Origin: JACDAV01 sp964626755
GTDB lineage: Bacteria; Chloroflexota; Limnocylindria; Limnocylindrales; CSP1-4
Assembly: GCA_964626755.1 (NCBI GenBank)
Contig: CAZVGO010000050.1
Location: 124,001 to 188,000, forward strand
Length of the DNA: 64,000 nucleotides
Direction: 5' to 3'
Part shown: positions 32,930 to 41,953 of the stretch, piece after piece
Layout: the number at the start of each line of letters is the position of its first letter
Numbering within the stretch: the first letter of the stretch is position 1
Translations under genes and position numbers: made by a program
Notes under the pieces: generated by a model
What the model was told of the DNA's origin: nothing
What the model saw: the letters and a program-made list of their open reading frames with translations, nothing else
The model's database searches: none

Positions 32930-33643
32930 TCAGGCCGCCGACAACACGATGAGCAGCGTGACAATGTAGATGTGGGCGAGCGCGCTCCACAGGATGGAGC
33001 CCGTCCGCCAGTCGACCCACGCGTAGACCAGCCCGCCGAACAGCGTCGAGAACAGCTCGATCTCCGGCTTGCCCAGGTGGGCGAACACGAACGGGAACTG
33101 GACCACGAGCAGGCCGATCGGGCCGATCACCCTGAGCAGCGCGAACATGAGAAAGCCGCGCAGCAGGAACTCGGCCGACACGAGGTCGAACGTGCTCGTG
33201 ACGACCAGGTCGGGGAGCGGCGCGGCACTCGGCGCGTAGTAAGCGCGGAAGTCAGGCAGGCCGGCGAGGACCATCACGACCGGGGTCATCGCCGCGCAGC
33301 CGACGGCAATGAGCCCGATTCCCCAACGCCAGTCGCCGAGCCGCAGTCCGTACCGGCCCGGTGCGTCGCGGAAGCCGAGGACGACGACCGCCAGCGGCAC
33401 GAGGAGGAACAGGACGAGCCGCTCGATCGACTGGTAGCGCAGGCCCTCCGCGCCCAGTCCCAGCGCCCGGATCGGCTCCGGAATGAACGTCCGCGAGTAG
33501 TCGAACAGCACCGCCAGGGTGACGACGACGATCGCCACCGACGCCCGAACCGGCAGGTGGAGCCCGAAGAAGTTGACCATCCGCAGGTCGCCCGGCTCGG
33601 GCGGATAGGCGGGCCCCGCAGCGAAGCGGTCGAACGGCCTCAC
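32930..33643 (-). CDS. CPBP-like intramembrane protease with altered motif
   Basis: A 237-residue membrane protein with about six to seven helices. It carries SAEFLLRGFLMFALL and PFVFAHLGKPEIELF, which match motifs 1 and 2 of CPBP/Abi intramembrane glutamic proteases (E-E-x-x-x-R and F-x-x-x-H). The first Glu of motif 1 is Ala, leaving A-E-x-x-x-R, so activity may be reduced or the second Glu may serve. GTG 33643 overlaps the MFS stop (GTGA), making a two-gene operon with that transporter. Another CPBP gene lies on the other side of the transporter. Confidence 0.75.
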   Translation of the reverse strand: MRPFDRFAAGPAYPPEPGDLRMVNFFGLHLPVRASVAIVVVTLAVLFDYSRTFIPEPIRALGLGAEGLRYQSIERLVLFLLVPLAVVVLGFRDAPGRYGLRLGDWRWGIGLIAVGCAAMTPVVMVLAGLPDFRAYYAPSAAPLPDLVVTSTFDLVSAEFLLRGFLMFALLRVIGPIGLLVVQFPFVFAHLGKPEIELFSTLFGGLVYAWVDWRTGSILWSALAHIYIVTLLIVLSAA

Positions 33644-34902
33644 GACGGCGGTTCCCGCTTCGGGATCATCACCGCCGCGAACAGCGCCGCGACCAGGCAG
33701 GCCGCGATCCCGATGACGATCGCCGCCTCGATCGAGACCTCCGCCACGATCCCTCCGAGCGCCGCGCCCAGCGGAAACCCGGCGAAGTTGAACGCCATCG
33801 AGACGGCGAACGCCCTGCCCATCCACGCCTGCTCGGTCCGCCGCTGGCGCACCGTGAACAGGGCGATGTCGAGCGGCCCATTGAGGAGGCCGGTGATCGC
33901 GAGCGAGGCGCCCGTCAGCGCCAGGCCCGCAGCGACGCCCAGCCCCAGCGGGACGGACCCCGCGGCCACGAGGAGGAGGGCGACGCCGGGCGCCATGGCG
34001 ATCATCGGCCAGACGAGCATTCCCCACTCGCGACCGCGCGAGTCGATGCGGCCGAACAGCAACGCCGAGACCATGCCGGCAATCCCCGAAACCGCGAACA
34101 CGCCACCGACGAACACCTCACCCAGCCGGAGCCGCTCGAGGACGATGAGCGGCACGACGATCGTGCCGATCCCCCCGGCGACGTTGAGCGTGGAGATCGC
34201 GAAACCGAGGCCGCGCAGCGTCCGATTGCGCCACGTGTACACGAGCCCGTGCCACGCGTCGAGCAGCAGGTTGCCGGTCGAGGCAATCGCGCTCGGGGGG
34301 TCGGGAACGCCGATCATCGCGACCGCCGCGAAGCCGAACGACACGCCTACGATGATCAGTGCGGTCGCCCCACCGAGGAGCGCGACGAGGCTCGCGGCGA
34401 TCGGCGGCCCGAGGATCGTGGCGACGACGTAGCCATTCGAGTCGATCGCGTTGACCCGCTCCCAGAGATGGCGCGGAACGATCAGCGGGAACAGGCTGCG
34501 CAGTCCGGTATGGCTCAGGATCGAGGTCAGCGACGAGACCGCGGCGATCAGCAGGAGGAGCGGCGGCGGCAGCAGCTTTGCGAGCGCGAGCACGCCGAGC
34601 AGGGCGAGCGTGCCGAGGGTCACGAGGTAGTCGAGGGTGATGAGCCGGACGCGCCCGTGCCGATCGAGGAGCGCCCCGGCGATGGGGCTGACGACGAGGC
34701 CCGGAACGATGCTCACGAACGTCACCGCACCGGCGAGGAACGGCGAGCGGTACTCGAGCAGCGTGAACAGCACGAGCACGACGCCCACCATCGACTGGGC
34801 GACGCGGGCGACCTGCATCGCAAGCAGCGTCCGGCCCAGGCGTGGGACGCGAAGCAGCGCGCGGTACGAGCGGTCCGATGACTCGGGAAGGGACTGGGCC
34901 AC
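33640..34902 (-). CDS. MFS transporter (EntS/MdfA-like exporter)
   Basis: A 420-residue transporter with twelve predicted helices. SIVPGLVVSPIAGALLDRHGRVRLI contains the MFS signature loop (G-x-L-x-D-R-x-G-R). The second half has GLLNGPLDIALFTVRQRRTEQAWMGRAFAVSMAF, typical of the enterobactin-exporter/MFS-3 branch. It probably exports a small molecule. GTG 34902 has a TACCAT box 8 nt upstream. It is flanked by two CPBP-type protease genes on the same strand and coupled to one of them by a GTGA overlap. Confidence 0.88.
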   Translation of the reverse strand: MAQSLPESSDRSYRALLRVPRLGRTLLAMQVARVAQSMVGVVLVLFTLLEYRSPFLAGAVTFVSIVPGLVVSPIAGALLDRHGRVRLITLDYLVTLGTLALLGVLALAKLLPPPLLLLIAAVSSLTSILSHTGLRSLFPLIVPRHLWERVNAIDSNGYVVATILGPPIAASLVALLGGATALIIVGVSFGFAAVAMIGVPDPPSAIASTGNLLLDAWHGLVYTWRNRTLRGLGFAISTLNVAGGIGTIVVPLIVLERLRLGEVFVGGVFAVSGIAGMVSALLFGRIDSRGREWGMLVWPMIAMAPGVALLLVAAGSVPLGLGVAAGLALTGASLAITGLLNGPLDIALFTVRQRRTEQAWMGRAFAVSMAFNFAGFPLGAALGGIVAEVSIEAAIVIGIAACLVAALFAAVMIPKREPPS

Positions 34903-34910
34903 GGGGACGC

Positions 34911-34916
34911 ATGGTA
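34911..34916 (-). promoter_or_regulatory. -10 box (TACCAT) of the MFS gene
   Basis: TACCAT ends 8 nt before GTG 34902 on the minus strand; no Shine-Dalgarno site is visible. Confidence 0.4.
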
Positions 34917-34953
34917 TCGGCGCGCGATGTGCGCGAGGGGATGATCGCGACGA

Positions 34954-35739
34954 TCACGATGGAGCGGCGCTGCAGGCGAGTCCGAAGTAGAGGGCAACGT
35001 CCGCGCCGACATGGACCGCGATGACCGGCAGCAATCCGAACCGCTGAGCAACGACGCCCGCGAGGATGCCGGCCGCGCTCATCTGCGCAACGTGGAGGGC
35101 CAACGGGCCGACGACCTCCGGCCCGGCGTGGGCGATCCCGAAGACCAGGCCCTGCAGGGCGATCGCGCCGCCCACGCCGACGAACGGGCGGAGGTGTCCC
35201 TGGAGCCAGCCGCGGTATGCGACCTCCTCCATGACTCCGTTCGCCACGCCGAAGATGAGCGCCGGGACGATCGCTGCAGCCGGGATGGCAAAGGTCACCT
35301 CGCCGAAGAACGGCGCGGCAAGAACGGGCCCGATCACCAGCCCACCGACTGCGGCGAGCACACCGACACCCAGGGCCGCCGCGAGGATCCCGTGGTCGGC
35401 ACCGCGCAGGCCGATGTCGGCGGGCCGGACACGAAGGATGAGCGCCAGGACGACGACGATCGCGAGGACCGCGGTAGCCTCCAGGACGCGGCTGACGGCG
35501 ATCGTCGACAACGGGGCCGAGCAGCCGGCGGCGCCGAGGGCGACGTCCCGCCCGTAGACGCTCGCCCAACCGAGGATCGCCGCCGCCGGCAGCACCGCGG
35601 CCCACGCGGTCGAATGGCGCGGCAACAGCCGCCGAGCCAGGAGCCAGCCGATGGCGAGGGCCGCAAGCAGCGGCAGCCTCCACGGCGCGACGCTCGCGGC
35701 GGCGAGCAACAGGGCCACGGGCGCGACGGCTGCCCTCAT
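34954..35739 (-). CDS. CPBP family intramembrane glutamic endopeptidase
   Basis: A 261-residue membrane protein with about seven helices. All CPBP motifs are present: GVMEEVAYRGWLQG (motif 1, EExxxR), GLVFGIAHAGPEVVG (motif 2, FxxxH) and PVIAVHVGADVALYF (motif 3). It should cleave peptides within the membrane; Rce1 and bacteriocin-immunity proteins are relatives. TAGCGT lies 7 nt before the ATG, suggesting a leaderless mRNA. The substrate is unknown. Confidence 0.88.
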   Translation of the reverse strand: MRAAVAPVALLLAAASVAPWRLPLLAALAIGWLLARRLLPRHSTAWAAVLPAAAILGWASVYGRDVALGAAGCSAPLSTIAVSRVLEATAVLAIVVVLALILRVRPADIGLRGADHGILAAALGVGVLAAVGGLVIGPVLAAPFFGEVTFAIPAAAIVPALIFGVANGVMEEVAYRGWLQGHLRPFVGVGGAIALQGLVFGIAHAGPEVVGPLALHVAQMSAAGILAGVVAQRFGLLPVIAVHVGADVALYFGLACSAAPS

Positions 35740-35746
35740 CGGGCGA

Positions 35747-35752
35747 ACGCTA
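35747..35752 (-). promoter_or_regulatory. -10 box (TAGCGT), leaderless start at 35739
   Basis: TAGCGT is followed by 7 nt and ATG. It lies only 10 nt from the 3' end of tRNA-Arg, so it could work next to a processed tRNA transcript. Confidence 0.45.
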
Positions 35753-35762
35753 CCCGAGTTGG

Positions 35763-35838
35763 TGGCGCGCCCGGAGGGATTCGAACCCCCGACCTACTGA
35801 TCCGAAGTCAGTCGCTCTATCCACTGAGCTACGGGCGC
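35763..35838 (-). tRNA. tRNA-Arg with anticodon UCG
   Basis: A complete cloverleaf on the minus strand with encoded CCA. The acceptor GCGCCCG pairs fully with CGGGCGC, the discriminator is G, the anticodon loop is CTTCGGA (anticodon TCG, reads CGA), and the T-loop is TTCGAAT with stem GGGGG/CCCTC. Confidence 0.95.
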
Positions 35839-35863
35839 CAGCCCCGAGAATACCCGAGGCACG

Positions 35864-35893
35864 AAAACGCCCGGCGGGCGACCCGTCGGGCGT
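35864..35893 (-). terminator. Intrinsic terminator after the YeaQ-like gene
   Basis: On the minus strand ACGCCCG (35893-35887) pairs with CGGGCGT and is followed by TTTTCG. The loop contains a second small stem. It stops transcription of the upstream small membrane protein before tRNA-Arg. Confidence 0.7.
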
Positions 35894-35915
35894 CTCGGTC
35901 GAATTGGTGGGTCGG

Positions 35916-36197
35916 TCAGATCGCGCCGCGACCCGTCCGGCTGCGTCCCGTCACGAGGTGATACCCGACGACGACGATGATCGCGCCGATCGTCGCGACG
36001 ACGATCGACTCGATGTTGATCCCGTTGATGAAGTCGCGGCCAGGAAAGAACAGGCCCGCGACGAAACCACCGACGACCGCGCCGACGATCCCCAGGACGA
36101 TCTTGCCGATGACCCCGAGGCCCTCGTCACCCTTGACGAGCATGCCCGCGAGCCAGCCGGCGATCGCGCCGACGACGATCCAGGACAGGATTCCCAT
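35916..36197 (-). CDS. GlsB/YeaQ/YmgE family small membrane protein
   Basis: A 93-residue protein of three hydrophobic helices: MGILSWIVVGAIAGWLAGMLV, GLGVIGKIVLGIVGAVVGGFVAGLF, and IESIVVATIGAIIVVVGYHLV. The start, glycine zipper and length match the transglycosylase-associated/stress-response family. These proteins are often induced by general stress; the molecular role is unknown. GGAGGGAG lies 7 nt before the ATG, a very strong ribosome site. This 8-nt site is perfectly complementary to the loops of the hairpins at 43727-43807. An intrinsic terminator follows the gene. Confidence 0.9.
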   Translation of the reverse strand: MGILSWIVVGAIAGWLAGMLVKGDEGLGVIGKIVLGIVGAVVGGFVAGLFFPGRDFINGINIESIVVATIGAIIVVVGYHLVTGRSRTGRGAI

Positions 36198-36567
36198 GTG
36201 CGTTCTCCCTCCAGTGGGCTTGATCCGATGACGTCCGGCCGGGGCGGTTCGGTCGATGGGCTCGGCCGCCCGCTGTCGTCCGCCGGAGGTCCTCGATGCG
36301 CAAATGCGCGGTGCGATCGTGCCATCCAGGGCGTTGCGAGCCCGTCATGAGCGTTGCCCAGTGGCATTGCGGCCCCGTGGCAGACGGCGTGACCCCCGGC
36401 TCGAGATGCTGTCGGCGCATGGCGTCCAGGCAACAGCCCGCGGGAACGACACACATCTGCAATGCTGGGTCCGCGAACCGCGACGCCGGCGGGAGGGTCG
36501 GGAGCCCGGAGGCAGGGCAGAATCGTGGCGCACACCGGCAGAACTTGCCGAGGGAGGACACAGTCGG
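36198..36567. other. Intergenic region between divergent genes, 370 nt
   Basis: It holds the two 5' regions of the YeaQ-like and histidine kinase genes. No repeat, RNA or clear -10 box is seen. The kinase frame is open through it, but the upstream part is Arg-rich and not protein-like. Confidence 0.5.
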
Positions 36568-39120
36568 ATGATCGACCGCGGCTCAGCCGTGGGCGAGGCG
36601 CCGCCGTCGCGGGCGGCGATACTTGAGGCCCAGCTCGGCGCCTCTGTCGAGGGCAGCCTGGTCGTGAACTGCGACGGGCGGATCCTCTCGTGGAACAGGC
36701 GCTTCCTGGAGATCTGGAAGCTCGACCCGGACGTCGTGGAGACGGGCTCTGACGAGGCGGTCCAGAGGGCCATGGAGCCGTCCCTCGCCGATCCTCGCCG
36801 CTATCGCGACCGGCTCGCGTACCTGTACGGCCATCCCGACGAGCTGAGCCGTGACGAGATCCGGCTCCGGGACGGCCGGGTCATCGACCGGCACACCGCG
36901 CCGTTGACCGGCGAGACCGGTGAGATCGCCGGCCGGATATGGTTCTTCCGGGACGTGTCCGACGAGAAGCGCGGGGAAGAGGGGAGCCGCCTGCTCGCCG
37001 CCGCGGCGGACCTCCTGTCTGAGCACCCGGGAGAAGAGACCCTGCCGCAGCGGATCGCGAGCCTCGTCGTCCCGTCCTTCGCGGACTGGGCGGCCGTCGA
37101 CCTCCTTGGCTACGACGAGGCGTACCACCGGCTCGGCACCGCCCACGCCGATCCCGCGAAGGAGCCTCTCCTCAGGGAGCTCGACCGGCGCTACCCCTTG
37201 CAGACGGGACAGGGACACCTCCGCGGCAAAGCTGTCGCTACGGGCCGTCCGGTCATCATCGAGGGAGCCGACGAGGAGGTGATCCGGGGCGTTGCCCGCG
37301 ACGCCGAGCATGCCGAGCTCCTCATCGCCCTCGGCCTCACGTCGGCGATCTGGGTGCCGCTCATCGGTCGGACGGAGACGCTCGGGGTCATCTCGTTTGG
37401 GTTGACGACGGATCGGCGCACGTTCGGGCAGGAGGGCCTCGCGCTGGCGATGGAGCTCGCCCGACGCTGCGCGCTCGTCATCGACAACGCCCGCATCTAC
37501 GAGCGACTCCGGCGACGCGAGCAGCAGCAGGCCGTGGTCGCGGAACTCGGCCTCCGGGCTCTCGGCGGAGCCGACCTGCACGAACTGTTCGACGAGGCCG
37601 CTCGGAGGCTCGCCGCCACACTCGACGTCGAGTTCGCAAAGATCCTCGAGCAACTCCCGGACAAGCGACGCCTGCAGCTGCGGGCCGGCGTCGGCTGGCG
37701 GCCTGGCCTCGTCGGCGAGGCGACTCTCGGTACCGACCGGGGCTCACAAGCGGGCTACACCCTCCGGTCCGGCAGCCCGGTCGTCGTCACCGACCTGGCG
37801 ACGGAGACACGGTTCACCGGCGCGGCGCTCCTGCTCGACCATGGCGTCGTCAGCGGGATGAGCGTGATCATCGAGGGCCGCAGCGCGCACTGGGGAGTGC
37901 TCGGTGCGCACACATCAAGGCGTCGCCGGTTCACCGAGGACGACATCCACTTCCTCCAGGCGGTCGCCAACGTCCTCGCCGACGCGATCGAGCGGCAGCG
38001 GGGTGAGGACGCGGTCCGCGCCCGCGACGACCGGCTGGAGCTGACCCTCGCCGCGTCGCGGACCGGGTTCTGGGAGTGGGACGTTGTCGGAGGCAAGCTC
38101 GAGTGGTCCGACCAGGTCTCGGCGATCCACGGCCTGCCGCCGGGCCAGGCTCCTGTGGGGTTCGACCAGTACGTCAACGAGGTCATCCACCCCGACGATC
38201 GAGAGCGGTTCGTGTCGACCGTGAAGGCGGCCGCGGAGGAGGGCGGCCAGTACGACCTCGAGTTCCGGATCCTCTGGCCGGACGGGTCGGTCCACTGGAC
38301 CAACGGCGTGGGCCGGGCGTTCGTCGACGCGGCGGGCCACCCCACCCGAATGATCGGCATCGGCCGGGACGTCACGGAGCGAAAGCGCGAGGACGAGGAG
38401 CGCGACGCGTCGATCGAGCGCGAGCGGGCCGCGGGCCAGATCCGCGAGGCGTTCATCGGGGTCCTGTCGCACGAGCTGCGCACCCCCATCACGACGATCT
38501 ACGGTGGCGTAAAGGTTCTCCGCCGCCGGGGCGAGTCGCTCGATCCGGGAAGCCGGGCCGCCGTCCTCGACGACATCGACTCGGAGGCGGATCGACTCTT
38601 CCGGCTCGTCGAGGACCTGCTCGTCCTGACCCGCGCCGAACGCGGCAACCTCGAGGTCGGCGATGAGCCGGTGCATCTCCCGCCGCTCGTTGACCGCGTC
38701 CTCGGCGCGGCACGTGTGACGTGGCCGGGAATCGGGTTCGAGTGTGAGTGGTCCCGCCGGTTGCCGGTCGTGCGCGGCGACGACACGTATGTCGAGCAGG
38801 TGCTGCGCAACCTCGTCGGGAATGCCGGCAAGTACAGCTCACCGGGGACGCTCGTCGAGGTGGAGACGAAGGTCGTCGGCCATTCCGTTGAGGTCCGCGT
38901 CCTCGACCGGGGGGCGGGCATCGACGAGGCCAGCACGGAGCGCCTGTTCGAGCTGTTCTATCGGGCCAGCGCGACGGCCCGCGCGGCGAGCGGCGCGGGG
39001 ATCGGCCTGTTCGTCGCGCGCCGTCTCATCGAGGCGATGAACGGCCGGGTGTGGGCACAGCCGCGCCCGGGCGGCGGGTCGGAATTCGGGTTCTCGCTCC
39101 AGCTGTACGACGACCGGTAA
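36568..39120 (+). CDS. PAS-GAF-GAF-PAS hybrid sensor histidine kinase
   Basis: An 850-residue soluble sensor kinase. Approximate domains are: PAS 18-135 (SLVVNCDGRILSWNRRFLEIW), GAF 140-310, GAF 318-475, PAS_3 485-605 (SRTGFWEWDVVGG, IHPDDRERFVSTV), HisKA 622-690 with the H-box GVLSHELRTPITTIYGG, and HATPase 735-848 with N-box RNLVGNAGKYS and G1 VLDRGAGID. No receiver or membrane helix is visible, so it senses an internal or diffusible signal and passes phosphate to an unlinked regulator. GGGAGG lies 10 nt before the ATG at 36568. No response regulator gene is adjacent, so it is an orphan kinase. Confidence 0.93.
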   Translation: MIDRGSAVGEAPPSRAAILEAQLGASVEGSLVVNCDGRILSWNRRFLEIWKLDPDVVETGSDEAVQRAMEPSLADPRRYRDRLAYLYGHPDELSRDEIRLRDGRVIDRHTAPLTGETGEIAGRIWFFRDVSDEKRGEEGSRLLAAAADLLSEHPGEETLPQRIASLVVPSFADWAAVDLLGYDEAYHRLGTAHADPAKEPLLRELDRRYPLQTGQGHLRGKAVATGRPVIIEGADEEVIRGVARDAEHAELLIALGLTSAIWVPLIGRTETLGVISFGLTTDRRTFGQEGLALAMELARRCALVIDNARIYERLRRREQQQAVVAELGLRALGGADLHELFDEAARRLAATLDVEFAKILEQLPDKRRLQLRAGVGWRPGLVGEATLGTDRGSQAGYTLRSGSPVVVTDLATETRFTGAALLLDHGVVSGMSVIIEGRSAHWGVLGAHTSRRRRFTEDDIHFLQAVANVLADAIERQRGEDAVRARDDRLELTLAASRTGFWEWDVVGGKLEWSDQVSAIHGLPPGQAPVGFDQYVNEVIHPDDRERFVSTVKAAAEEGGQYDLEFRILWPDGSVHWTNGVGRAFVDAAGHPTRMIGIGRDVTERKREDEERDASIERERAAGQIREAFIGVLSHELRTPITTIYGGVKVLRRRGESLDPGSRAAVLDDIDSEADRLFRLVEDLLVLTRAERGNLEVGDEPVHLPPLVDRVLGAARVTWPGIGFECEWSRRLPVVRGDDTYVEQVLRNLVGNAGKYSSPGTLVEVETKVVGHSVEVRVLDRGAGIDEASTERLFELFYRASATARAASGAGIGLFVARRLIEAMNGRVWAQPRPGGGSEFGFSLQLYDDR

Positions 39121-39167
39121 CCCGGTCCGGCTCCGCGCGGCGATTGAAAGCGCCAGATCTTCAGCCG

Positions 39168-39185
39168 TCCCGTCCTGGGACGGGA
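39168..39185 (+). terminator. Terminator hairpin after the histidine kinase
   Basis: TCCCGTCC and GGACGGGA form an 8-bp stem with a TG loop, 48 nt after the kinase stop. Confidence 0.6.
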
Positions 39186-39332
39186 GCAAGCTTCCGGGCG
39201 CCACGGGATACGTGATCCACGCACGGGAGGTTGGTGGATCCTCGTCAGATGTCCCCCCCCGGGACGGCTGAGAATCGCGCGGCGGATCCCGTCCCCCACG
39301 GGGACAGATGACAAGGGCACCGCACATCATTG

Positions 39333-39472
39333 CCGAATTCCCGCCCTGTGGGACTCGGACAGCGATTCCTGCGCCAGGCGCGCCCGGGGTGGGAATCCGG
39401 CGACGACTCGGGCGCTCAGGCGGTGGCTGCGGGCCCATGGCCGCGTCCCAGTCGCACGGGATGGGAATCTGG
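39333..39472. repeat. REP-like intergenic repeat cluster A
   Basis: Units at 39333-39364 (direct), 39381-39400 (inverted, partial) and 39442-39472 (inverted). The consensus with cluster B is CCGGATTCCCACC followed by GTGsGrCTsGGAnGCG. Each unit has a short internal palindrome (ATTCCC...GTGGG). Inverted pairs would fold as a hairpin in RNA, like BIMEs of enterobacteria. They lie between convergent genes. Confidence 0.65.
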
Positions 39473-39501
39473 CGACGCGCCGCTTGCGCTCCCGATGCGG
39501 G

Positions 39502-40926
39502 TCACGCCCGGCGGTAGCGCCGTCCAATGAGCGCCCAGGCGGGAAGGCGCGACAACGCACCGCTCAGCCGGATGTTCGTCGATCCGTCGCGAGCCTCGAT
39601 CGCGAGCAGGGAGTCCGTCGCCGTCGCATCGGCTGGGCGCGCATCGACGATCGCCAGGTCGATCGCCACCCGGCCCGGCTCGGACGTCCCCAGCCCCGCG
39701 ACGAGCTCCGACGGAAACGCACCCTCTTCGTACTGCGCCCGGATCTCCGACTCCGCCCGCCAGCGGGGCCGGCGGAGGAGGATCGCCCGCCACGCCTCGG
39801 CGACGGCCGAGGTCACCTGCCCGGTCCCCGGCCGCGCGGTCCGGCCGGCGGCGACCGCCTCGCCGCGGGCCCACAGTGCCGCCTGGTGGAGTAGCGCGTA
39901 CTCGTCGAGATCGGCGTAGTCGGACAGCCGGTCGGCCGGCGAGCCGTCGCCGAATATCGCCCGGATCGACGCCCCGAACACCTCCGCCAGGTCGAGGTCG
40001 ATCGCCCGCACCGTCCGGTGGTAGTAGACCTGCTGGTACATGAACAGCCGGGCCGTGAGGAACATCTCGAGCGCCCCGAGTCCCGGCTCGTAGAGCGTCA
40101 GGCCACGGTCCGAGACGAACGTGTAGCGGCGCAGCCGCTCGACGTCGACCGGCCCGACGGCAACCCCGGTGAGGTATGCGTCGCGCCGGACGTAGTCGAG
40201 GTTGTCGACGGTGAATACGCCCGACAGGAGCGGCTGGAGCAGGCGGACCCAGGCCGGCATCGACGGGTCGGCCAGGGCCGGCTTCGAGACGAGGAACGAG
40301 ATCCAGCGCGGATCGATCGACTCGTCCGCGGCGAACGCGTCCCGCTCCGGCTGGACGCCGGGCGCACGGCGCAGCGCGCCGATGAGGGAGCCGAGCTCGC
40401 GCTCGATGATCAGCTGCGAGAGGTCCTCGTGGGAGAGCGCCTTCGGACCGGACCGCCGGACGTCCGCGGGAGCGGGGAAGGCGCTCAGGACCTGGTCGTC
40501 GAAGAAGTGGGCGAACGGCCCGTGGCCAACGTCGTGGAGCAGCCCCGCAATTCGGAGCGTCTCGACGACCAGCCCTTCTGACGGGATCGTGCTCCGTGAA
40601 TCGCCGCGCCGCCGCTCGGCTCGGAGCGATCCTCGCAGGCTCGGATAGAGCGCCCGCGCCCACAGCCCCGCCTCGTGCATGACGCCCAGGCCGTGGGTGA
40701 AGCGCGAGTGCTCGGCGGTCGGGAAAACCCACCGGGCGCTCTGGAGCTGGCTTACCCGGCGAAGGCGCTGAAGCCAGGCGGTGTCGAGGAGGTCCTCCTC
40801 GGCGGCCGTCTCCTCGGGCAGGCCTGCGGCCGCGGACTCGGCCGCGGACAGGCGCTTCGTCAGCTCGAGGTAGCCGTGGATCGGATCGCTGATGAGGTTG
40901 ACCGCGCGGAACGGATGCCGGGCCAC
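39502..40926 (-). CDS. HD-domain phosphohydrolase (YwfO/dGTPase-like)
   Basis: A 474-residue HD hydrolase. FTHGLGVMHEAGLWA contains the first His, GLLHDVGHGPFAHFFDDQ is the HD motif, SHEDLSQLIIEREL and IDPRWISFLVSKP follow, and DYVRRDAYLTGVAVG is the last metal-binding Asp segment. This layout matches dNTP triphosphohydrolase-like HD proteins. Such enzymes cleave nucleotides, but the substrate is uncertain. Residues 340-474 form a helical C-terminal part. The GTG start is 6 nt after the WYL regulator stop, so the two form an operon. Confidence 0.9.
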   Translation of the reverse strand: MARHPFRAVNLISDPIHGYLELTKRLSAAESAAAGLPEETAAEEDLLDTAWLQRLRRVSQLQSARWVFPTAEHSRFTHGLGVMHEAGLWARALYPSLRGSLRAERRRGDSRSTIPSEGLVVETLRIAGLLHDVGHGPFAHFFDDQVLSAFPAPADVRRSGPKALSHEDLSQLIIERELGSLIGALRRAPGVQPERDAFAADESIDPRWISFLVSKPALADPSMPAWVRLLQPLLSGVFTVDNLDYVRRDAYLTGVAVGPVDVERLRRYTFVSDRGLTLYEPGLGALEMFLTARLFMYQQVYYHRTVRAIDLDLAEVFGASIRAIFGDGSPADRLSDYADLDEYALLHQAALWARGEAVAAGRTARPGTGQVTSAVAEAWRAILLRRPRWRAESEIRAQYEEGAFPSELVAGLGTSEPGRVAIDLAIVDARPADATATDSLLAIEARDGSTNIRLSGALSRLPAWALIGRRYRRA

Positions 40927-40932
40927 GACCGG

Positions 40933-41928
40933 CTACGCCTCGTACCGGGCGAGCGCCCGATGGTGGGTCGCCGCGACGTCCGTCCGCAGCTCCGCCGGCT
41001 CGACAACCTCGACGTCGTCCCCCCAGGACAGGACCCACAACCGGATCTCGATCGTGCCCGACACGCGCGCCCGCCAGACGAGCGACCCGTCGCCCGCCTC
41101 CTCGACCCGCTGGCTCGGGTGCCACGTCGCCTCGCGGACCCGCGCCGCCACCGAAGGAGCGAAGCGCAGGACGATCTCGACCTCGGGCTGGTCGGCGATG
41201 ATGTCCCAGGCCCGCCGGAACGTCTCCTCGATCGTGTCCGCCTCCCGGGGCTCGAAGGTGCGCGGTGTGAGCGCGACATCGCGGATGCGTTCGATCTTGA
41301 ACGTCCGGACCGCGCCGCGCGTCTCGTCCCAGCCGATCAGGTAGAGGGCGTGAGTCTGGAGCGACGGTTCGATCAGGTGGGGCCGAACGGTCGCTCGCCG
41401 CCGCTCGCTGCCCTTGCCGTACTTCCCCGGGTCGTAGTCGAGCGTGACGACCCGGCGTTCGGCCCACGCCCGCGTGAGCAAGTGGACGTGGCGGCTGAAT
41501 GCCTCGTCCCGGGGATGGCGCGAGAGCTCGTCGAGGGTCCGGTCCACGTGCTCGGCCAGCGCGGGCGGAAGGACTTCCTCGAGCTTCTCGAACGCGGCGG
41601 CGAGGTCCGGGTCGTACTTGTCCGCGTACCGGACCATGAGCCGGGCCGACAAGACCACGGCCATCGCCTCCGACAGAGTCAGCTTGAGGGGCGGCAGGAA
41701 CTCGTCGCCGACGACCCCCCACAGCCCGCCCTCCGACCAGACGGCGACGCCGACCTCCTGCTCGAGGGCCTTCAGATCGCGGTACACGGTCCGCGGCGAG
41801 ACGTCGATCCGGCGCGCGATCTCGCCCGGCCGGATCCCTTCCGTGTGCGCCTTGAGAACGCCGACGACACGGAGCATCCGCGCGAGCCGATCGCGCTTCG
41901 TCGAGTGGCGGTCCTCCACGTCGGTCAT
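40933..41928 (-). CDS. WYL-domain transcriptional regulator
   Basis: A 331-residue regulator. The N-terminal HTH reads RMLRVVGVLKAHTEGIRPGEIARRIDVSPRTVYRDLKALEQE (DeoR/YafY-type). The WYL domain follows (VTLDYDPGKYGKGSERRRATVRPHLIEPSLQTHALYLIGWDETRGAVRTFKIERI). A C-terminal WCX part ends in GDDVEVVEPAELRTDVA. WYL domains bind nucleic acid or nucleotide ligands and often regulate stress or defence genes. The downstream HD hydrolase may make or break the ligand; this is inference. GGGAGAGGG lies next to the ATG. Confidence 0.92.
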   Translation of the reverse strand: MTDVEDRHSTKRDRLARMLRVVGVLKAHTEGIRPGEIARRIDVSPRTVYRDLKALEQEVGVAVWSEGGLWGVVGDEFLPPLKLTLSEAMAVVLSARLMVRYADKYDPDLAAAFEKLEEVLPPALAEHVDRTLDELSRHPRDEAFSRHVHLLTRAWAERRVVTLDYDPGKYGKGSERRRATVRPHLIEPSLQTHALYLIGWDETRGAVRTFKIERIRDVALTPRTFEPREADTIEETFRRAWDIIADQPEVEIVLRFAPSVAARVREATWHPSQRVEEAGDGSLVWRARVSGTIEIRLWVLSWGDDVEVVEPAELRTDVAATHHRALARYEA

Positions 41929-41953
41929 CCCTCTCCCGTCGGCAGCCGGCTCA